Part shown: one piece after another, positions 59,642 through 64,000 of the stretch
How positions within the stretch are numbered: position 1 is the stretch's first letter
Layout of the letters: every line of letters begins with the position of its first letter
NCBI GenBank assembly: GCA_900184925.1
Contig: FXYJ02000003.1
Span: 310,001 to 374,000 of the forward strand
DNA from: Ruminococcaceae bacterium HV4-5-B5C
Lineage (GTDB): Bacteria; Bacillota; Clostridia; Oscillospirales; Acutalibacteraceae
Length of the DNA stretch: 64,000 nucleotides
Direction of reading: 5' to 3'
Made by a program: the position numbers and the translations under genes
The notes under the pieces: generated by a model
What the model was told of the DNA's origin: nothing
Database searches by the model: none
The model's input: only the letters and a program-made list of their open reading frames with translations

Positions 59642-60883
59642 TCAGAACAGGCTGGCGAGAAGTGCAAGATTGAGAAATGTGACAGTGAGGGCAATGGCCC
59701 AGAGCAGAATTTTATTTCGCGTTGAGTTGGCATATTTGCCCATGACACGCGGCGAAGACGTCAGCCATATGAGCGTGAAAATGGTTATGGGCAGCTGAAT
59801 GCTGAGCAGCATCTGGGAATAGATCAGCCCGTCGAAGGGCGAAGAAATCAGCAGGACGGCAAGCGCTGCGGGAACCATGGTAATGAGGATGCCGGCTTTT
59901 GTGCGCCGGTTGCGGATATTGTACGGTTCCGCGAAAACGCCGGCGAAGATGCTGCCGCCCGCCATGCCCGCCGTAATGCTGGAAGAAAGTCCGGCAAACA
60001 GCAGAGCCAGCGCAAACACGGTGGAGGCCGCACCTCCGAGGAGGGGAGTCAGCATTCCGCCTGCCTGTGCAAGGTCGGATACGGACTGGCCTTTTGTAAA
60101 GAAAGTAGCCGCCGCCATCAGAATCATGGCGCTGTTGATGGCCCAGCCGATTGTCATGGAAAAGAGCGTGTCGAGAAATTCAAATTTGAGCTGCTTTTGA
60201 ATGACCGCTTCCTCCTGCAGATTCCACTGGCGGCTCTGGATTACTTCGGAATGAAGAAAAAGGTTGTGCGGCATGACGACCGCGCCGAGCACGCTCATAA
60301 TGATCGGCATCGAGTTCTTCGGAAATACCGGGACCACCCAGCCGGAAGCTGCCGCCCCCCAGTCGAGATGCACCATCAGAATTTCAAAAAGGAAGGAGAG
60401 GCCGATCAGCGAGACAAACCCGATGATGATTTTTTCGATTTTCCGGTAGGAGTTGGTGAATTGAAGAATCAGTACGACGGCGAGCGTCAGCAGAGACCCT
60501 ATTTTGATGGGAATGCGGAACAGCATCTGGAGCGCGATGGCGGAGCCGAGTATTTCCGCCATTGCCGTTGAAACGGCCGCGACAACCGCCGTGCCGAGGA
60601 CAATGTTTCTCAGCCAGGAAGGCAGATATTCCGTTGTGGCCTCGGAGAGGCATTTCCCCGTGACAATGCCGAGGTGGGCCGCGTTGTGCTGCAGCACAAT
60701 GAGCATGAAAGTCGACAGCGTGACCATCCAGAGCAGCGCGTAGCCGTACTGGGACCCCGCCGCGATGTTGGACGCCCAGTTCCCCGGGTCAATAAACCCC
60801 ACCGTTACGAGAAGCCCCGGCCCGATGTAGCGGAGAAAACTGACGGCGGCGGTTTTGGTATTGTTTTTGTGAAACAGTTTCAA
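59642..60883 (-). CDS. mntH: Nramp-family divalent metal transporter
   Basis: The 413-residue membrane protein has eleven hydrophobic segments and the Nramp metal-site motifs DPGN (D32-N35) in helix 1 and MPH (M204-H206) in helix 6. The methionine in helix 6 marks selectivity for Mn/Fe over Mg/Ca. It imports Mn(II) or Fe(II) by proton symport. AAGGAG precedes the ATG. It diverges from superoxide reductase and ferritin genes, which suits metal use in oxidative defence. Confidence 0.95.
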   Translation of the reverse strand: MKLFHKNNTKTAAVSFLRYIGPGLLVTVGFIDPGNWASNIAAGSQYGYALLWMVTLSTFMLIVLQHNAAHLGIVTGKCLSEATTEYLPSWLRNIVLGTAVVAAVSTAMAEILGSAIALQMLFRIPIKIGSLLTLAVVLILQFTNSYRKIEKIIIGFVSLIGLSFLFEILMVHLDWGAAASGWVVPVFPKNSMPIIMSVLGAVVMPHNLFLHSEVIQSRQWNLQEEAVIQKQLKFEFLDTLFSMTIGWAINSAMILMAAATFFTKGQSVSDLAQAGGMLTPLLGGAASTVFALALLFAGLSSSITAGMAGGSIFAGVFAEPYNIRNRRTKAGILITMVPAALAVLLISSPFDGLIYSQMLLSIQLPITIFTLIWLTSSPRVMGKYANSTRNKILLWAIALTVTFLNLALLASLF

Positions 60884-60919
60884 ATAGGAATCTCCTTTTT
60901 GCTTATCGGTTCATTCCCT

Positions 60920-60948
60920 ATTTTACCAGAGGCGGATGCAGCGTGCAA
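60920..60948 (-). promoter_or_regulatory. Promoter of mntH
   Basis: On the minus strand TTGCAC (60948-60943), 17-base spacer and TAAAAT (60925-60920). Confidence 0.6.
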
Positions 60949-61045
60949 CCACATAACTTCGCCGTACCGGAGGACACAAAGGAGATGGAGAGCTGATAAT
61001 ATACATAATGCACACATAATAATTGAAATTCAACTTTACGTTTGG

Positions 61046-61086
61046 CAATAATTATAATTGATTAAACTGGATAAAGAATGTATAGT
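61046..61086 (+). promoter_or_regulatory. Promoter of the superoxide reductase operon, with PerR-like site
   Basis: TTGATT (61058-61063), 17-base spacer and TATAGT (61081-61086). CAATAATTATAATTG (61046-61060) overlaps the -35 box; on the minus strand it reads TTATAATTATT, an imperfect match to the PerR box TTATAATnATTATAA. The match is partial, so regulator identity is uncertain. Confidence 0.55.
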
Positions 61087-61175
61087 ATTAACAGAAAGAA
61101 ATTCCAAAAGTTTCATCTCACCGGTATGACATGGGATTTCCGGTGAAAAATAAATTTTGAAAAGGGGTCTAAAAA

Positions 61176-61550
61176 ATGACAGCTGTTGAATTTTATCGTT
61201 GTGAAAGATGTGGCAATATTGTTGCTCTGGTGAAGAAAGGCGGCGGTGTTTTGAATTGCTGCGGGCAGGCCATGACAAAGCTCGTCGCAAATTCAACTGA
61301 CGCCGCGAAGGAAAAGCATGTTCCGGTCGTGACGAAAGAAGGCGGCAAGGTAAAAGTTGCCGTGGGTTCTACGCTTCACCCGATGCAGCCCGAGCATTTT
61401 ATTGAGTGGATCGCTCTGGCCACTGAGGATAAAGTGGAAATTCATTACCTCAAGCCCGGGGAACAGCCGGAAGCTGCGTTCGACGCAGTGGATTCGGGAA
61501 CCGTTTACGCCTACTGCAACCTGCACGGCCTCTGGAAAGCGGACTTCTGA
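61176..61550 (+). CDS. dfx: Desulfoferrodoxin (superoxide reductase)
   Basis: The 124-residue protein has the desulforedoxin centre C9/C12/C28/C29 and the catalytic SOR centre H48, H68, H74, C114 and H117. The EKHVP motif includes the catalytic Glu/Lys loop (E46-K47). It reduces superoxide to hydrogen peroxide without making oxygen, which suits a strict anaerobe. It heads a run of ferritin, peroxidase and flavoprotein genes. GGGGTC lies before the ATG. Confidence 0.95.
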   Translation: MTAVEFYRCERCGNIVALVKKGGGVLNCCGQAMTKLVANSTDAAKEKHVPVVTKEGGKVKVAVGSTLHPMQPEHFIEWIALATEDKVEIHYLKPGEQPEAAFDAVDSGTVYAYCNLHGLWKADF

Positions 61551-61589
61551 TTTACCGCCGCAAAGATTCCTGAAAGGGAGGTGTACCAA

Positions 61590-62102
61590 ATGCTCGACAG
61601 AATACTCGCAGACAGGATCAATGAGCAGATCAACCTTGAATGGTATTCCGCCTACCTGTATCTAGGCATTTCAAACTATTATATCGACCGCAACCTGAAC
61701 GGCTTTGGCAACTGGTACCTGATCCAGTCGCAGGAAGAGCGTGACCACGCGCTGCTGATGATAAAATATCTGCAGAACAACAGTGAAAAAGTTCTCCTGC
61801 AAAATGTTCAGGCAGAAAGCTCCGATTATCCCGATTTTAAGGCTCCCGCCGTCAGGGCTCTGGAGCATGAACAAAGGGTGACGGCTTCCATTAACAACAT
61901 CTACGCCGCGGCGTATGAGCAGAAGGATTTCAGAACCATGCAGTTCCTCGACTGGTTTGTCAAGGAGCAGGGGGAAGAAGAGAAGAATGAGGAAGATATC
62001 GTCCGGCGCTACGAACTTTTCGGCAGCGACCCCAGGGGACTTTATCTGCTCGATTCCGAACTCAGCGCTCGGGTTTACATGGCCCCGTCACTCGTAATTT
62101 AG
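61590..62102 (+). CDS. ftn: Ferritin
   Basis: The 170-residue protein is a non-haem ferritin. Ferroxidase ligands visible are E17 (LEWYSAYLYL), and E50 and H53 in EERDHA. The later YAAAYEQKDFRTMQFLDWFVKEQGEEEKNEED carries the third and fourth helix ligands. It oxidises and stores Fe(II) in a 24-mer shell. The ATG at 61590 follows AGGGAGGTG; the GTG at 61581 is an in-frame alternative. It is 40 bases after superoxide reductase. Confidence 0.94.
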   Translation: MLDRILADRINEQINLEWYSAYLYLGISNYYIDRNLNGFGNWYLIQSQEERDHALLMIKYLQNNSEKVLLQNVQAESSDYPDFKAPAVRALEHEQRVTASINNIYAAAYEQKDFRTMQFLDWFVKEQGEEEKNEEDIVRRYELFGSDPRGLYLLDSELSARVYMAPSLVI

Positions 62103-62167
62103 CAATATTTCCGGGCGCCGGCGGGAGAAACTCTCCCGCCGACTGCCAAAGAAAGGAAGTAAAATCC

Positions 62168-62713
62168 ATGGGCGTTTATGATTTTAAGGTGAAAAATATC
62201 AGGGGAGAAGAAGTTTCCCTTTCGGATTACTCCGGCAAACTGCTGCTGATTGTGAACACGGCCAGCAAATGCGGGTTCACACCTCAGTATGAGGGGCTCG
62301 AAAAGCTTTATCAGACCTATAAGGATCAGGGGCTTGTGATTCTCGGTTTCCCGTGCAATCAGTTTCTGGAACAGGACCCGGGGAGCAACAGTGAAATCTC
62401 TACGTTCTGCAAGGTAAACTTCGGCGTGACGTTTCCGCTTTTTGCAAAAATCGACGTCCGCGGAGAAAATGCGGATCCTCTGTACCGCTACCTGACCAAA
62501 GAAGCTCCGTTCCAGGGCTATGAACTGGAAAAAGAAGGCGGAAAGGTCATTCAGAATGTCGTGAAGGAGCATTACCCCGAGAACCTTGAAGGCGACGACG
62601 TCAAATGGAACTTCACGAAGTTCCTCATCGGCCGCGACGGCGCGGTGAAAGGCCGGTTTGAACCGACTGTAACGCCGGAAGAACTCGACCCCATTGTAAA
62701 AGCCGCCCTTTAA
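62168..62713 (+). CDS. Glutathione peroxidase-family thiol peroxidase
   Basis: The 181-residue protein has the catalytic C35 in NTASKCGFT, Q65 in FPCNQF and W147 in WNFTKF. It has cysteine rather than selenocysteine. C81 (STFCKVNFG) could be the resolving Cys, making it a thioredoxin-dependent peroxidase rather than a true glutathione enzyme. That would suit the thioredoxin-reductase-like gene that follows. GAAAGGAAG precedes the ATG. Confidence 0.93.
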   Translation: MGVYDFKVKNIRGEEVSLSDYSGKLLLIVNTASKCGFTPQYEGLEKLYQTYKDQGLVILGFPCNQFLEQDPGSNSEISTFCKVNFGVTFPLFAKIDVRGENADPLYRYLTKEAPFQGYELEKEGGKVIQNVVKEHYPENLEGDDVKWNFTKFLIGRDGAVKGRFEPTVTPEELDPIVKAAL

Positions 62714-62720
62714 ACATCTG

Positions 62721-62755
62721 AAAACAGCCGGGCGGAAATCTGCGCGGCTGTTTTT
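62721..62755 (+). terminator. Intrinsic terminator after the peroxidase gene
   Basis: AAAACAGCCG pairs with CGGCTGTTTT (62721-62730, 62745-62754), inner GCG/CGC, followed by a T. Confidence 0.88.
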
Positions 62756-62792
62756 GTTTCAGAAAGAATGAGGGCTCAGGGAGTGATTTTGC

Positions 62793-63707
62793 ATGTATGA
62801 CGTGATTATTGTGGGCGGTGGCCCCGCAGGATTGACCGCCGCCATCTATACGGCACGCGCGGGTCTCTCCACAGTGGTTGTGGAGAAGATGGCGCTCGGC
62901 GGGCAGGCTTCCCTGACCTACCGCATTGACAATTACCCCGGGTTTAAAAACATCACCGGCTCGGAGCTTGCCGCCGATTTTGAGTCCCATGTGCGGGACG
63001 CCGGCGCGGAAATTGTCTTCGGAGAAGCAACCGGGCTCGAACTGGACGGGAGCCCGAAAGTCGTGAAAACGGATTCCGCCCGCTACGAAGCGAAGACAGT
63101 GATTCTCGCACTCGGTTCCGACCGTAAGAAGCTCGGCGTGCCGGGGGAAGAGAAATTTTCAGGCCGCGGCGTGTCGTACTGTGCAACCTGCGACGGCAAT
63201 TTTTTCCGAGGCCGAAACGTCGCGGTTGTAGGCGGAGGAAATACCGCGGCGGGCTATGCCGCGGAGCTTTCGGAACTGTGCAGCCACGTGACGCTGATTC
63301 ACCGTGGGAACACGCTTTCCGCTATGGATTCACTGAAAAAACAGGTTGAAAGCCGCCCGAATATCACCGTACGGTACGGGCAGGAAGTAAAGGAAATCCT
63401 CGGCGAACAAAAGGTCGGTCATGTCCGTCTCCAAAGCCGGGAGAACGGGGAGGAGAGCACGCTTGACGTCGAAGGCGTTTTCATAGCGGTCGGCATGAAG
63501 CCAAACTCCGCGCTGCTCGGAGCCTCGCTCCTTCTGCCGGACGGGTTCATCAGGGCGGATGAATACGGAGTCACTTCAATTCCGGGCGTTTTTGCCGCGG
63601 GGGATCTTCGCAAAAAGGAGCTTTACCAGATCGTCACGGCAATGTCGGACGGGGCGAACGCAGCCTATTCGGCGCAGAGGTACCTTCAGACTTCGGGAAC
63701 ACAGTAA
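62793..63707 (+). CDS. Thioredoxin reductase-like flavoprotein
   Basis: The 304-residue protein has FAD-binding GGGPAG (residues 8-13), the redox-active CATC at C130-C133, a second Rossmann GGGNTA and the C-terminal GVFAAGD. It should reduce thioredoxin or a related partner. The usual NADPH-binding HRRxxxR motif is absent: the equivalent reads HRGNTLSA. That suggests a different electron donor such as NADH or ferredoxin, as in clostridial ferredoxin-dependent flavin thioredoxin reductases. It is convergent with the HxlR-type gene. Confidence 0.88.
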   Translation: MYDVIIVGGGPAGLTAAIYTARAGLSTVVVEKMALGGQASLTYRIDNYPGFKNITGSELAADFESHVRDAGAEIVFGEATGLELDGSPKVVKTDSARYEAKTVILALGSDRKKLGVPGEEKFSGRGVSYCATCDGNFFRGRNVAVVGGGNTAAGYAAELSELCSHVTLIHRGNTLSAMDSLKKQVESRPNITVRYGQEVKEILGEQKVGHVRLQSRENGEESTLDVEGVFIAVGMKPNSALLGASLLLPDGFIRADEYGVTSIPGVFAAGDLRKKELYQIVTAMSDGANAAYSAQRYLQTSGTQ

Positions 63708-63716
63708 TCGTTTCCG

Positions 63717-64000
63717 TCAGTCGGCTTTTCCGACTTCAGTTTTTTGCCGGCTGCCGAGATAGGTAATATACTGCCCGCCCCATATCTTCAGGGCGGACAG
63801 AACAGGCAGAAAGTCCTTGCCGAGGCGGTCGAGCGAATACTCGACTTTCGGCGGAATCTGGTTATATGCCGTACGGACGATCAAACCGTTGTGCTCCATT
63901 TCACGGAGCTGGCGCGCGAGCGTAGCCTGGGTCATTTCGGGAAGGGCGCGCTGCAGTTCGCCAAACCGCATGGTCCGGGTACTCAGATGGTACAGAATCA
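63717..64000 (-). CDS. HxlR-family transcriptional regulator (partial)
   Basis: The frame is open to the window end, so the N-terminus is cut off. Visible is the HxlR winged helix (MRFGELQRALPEMTQATLARQLREMEHNGLI) with the wing PPKVEYSLDRLG. Before the internal ATG at 63971 the frame continues as ILYHLSTRT, typical of the region preceding the wing. It is convergent with the thioredoxin-reductase-like gene. HxlR proteins respond to electrophiles or redox-active compounds. The nearest hxlAB-like genes are at 39.3-40.5 kb and are not close. Confidence 0.88.
   Translation of the reverse strand, partial: ILYHLSTRTMRFGELQRALPEMTQATLARQLREMEHNGLIVRTAYNQIPPKVEYSLDRLGKDFLPVLSALKIWGGQYITYLGSRQKTEVGKAD

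Noticed and set aside
1..64000. CRISPR arrays, insertion sequences, rRNA and known riboswitch cores
   Set aside because: I looked for direct repeats with regular spacing, transposase motifs and conserved aptamer cores (T-box, TPP, SAM, FMN, yybP) and found none that I could support by eye.

Overview
The window reads as chromosome of a mid-to-high GC, low-oxygen, Gram-positive Clostridia member, most likely of the Oscillospirales/Ruminococcaceae type. The evidence is the Firmicutes HprK-MurB-RapZ-WhiA block, strong AGGAGG ribosome sites, consensus sigma-A promoters, a BceAB/BceRS-type module, a spore-coat transglutaminase (Tgl) homologue, 2-hydroxyacyl-CoA dehydratase enzymes with an activase, and an anaerobe's oxidative defence set (superoxide reductase, ferritin). 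I see no prophage, insertion sequence, CRISPR array or rRNA. There is one tRNA, Arg(ACG).

Layout. 1-8.8 kb: housekeeping block hprK (3' end), a PHP phosphatase, murB, rapZ, whiA, an MmcQ/YjbR protein, dnaE and pfkA. 9-13.2 kb: sirtuin, uppP, and a divergent zinc/manganese ABC uptake system with a perfect palindrome in the shared promoter region. 13.3-20 kb: a zinc-ribbon protein, a small membrane protein, a MacA/MacB-like (YknXYZ-like) export operon, a flavin reductase, then a hairpin-rich non-coding stretch. 20-31 kb: a membrane-bound XRE regulator with an ABC exporter, small DUF proteins, the Tgl homologue with an unknown overlapping partner, and a two-component system divergent from a secreted coiled-coil protein and a lipoprotein.

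31.2-32.2 kb is a scar: a 5'-truncated FtsX-type permease on the minus strand joined to AT-rich remnants. 32.2-42.3 kb is one long co-directional catabolic operon headed by a LacI-family regulator with its own promoter and operator. It carries a TIM-barrel isomerase, an organic-acid permease, a hydantoinase-like ATPase, an unrecognised protein with an HELFH motif, a KDG-type kinase, hexulose-phosphate synthase and isomerase homologues, a Gfo/Idh/MocA dehydrogenase and KDPG aldolase. Its substrate is not known. This is the best candidate for an undescribed pathway here.

42.5-51.4 kb: a four-domain sulfur-transfer flavoprotein with a separate rhodanese, a complete bce-like peptide-antibiotic sensing and resistance operon, and an MFS transporter. 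51.5-53.6 kb: tRNA-Arg, a membrane diguanylate cyclase and mscL. 53.7-58.3 kb: a radical SAM protein and a two-gene 2-hydroxyacyl-CoA dehydratase unit whose second gene is a dehydratase-activase fusion. 58.4-59.6 kb: a LytTR regulator overlapping a LiaF-like membrane protein. 59.6-64 kb: redox and metal cluster (Nramp transporter, superoxide reductase, ferritin, glutathione peroxidase, thioredoxin-reductase-like flavoprotein, HxlR regulator cut by the window end).
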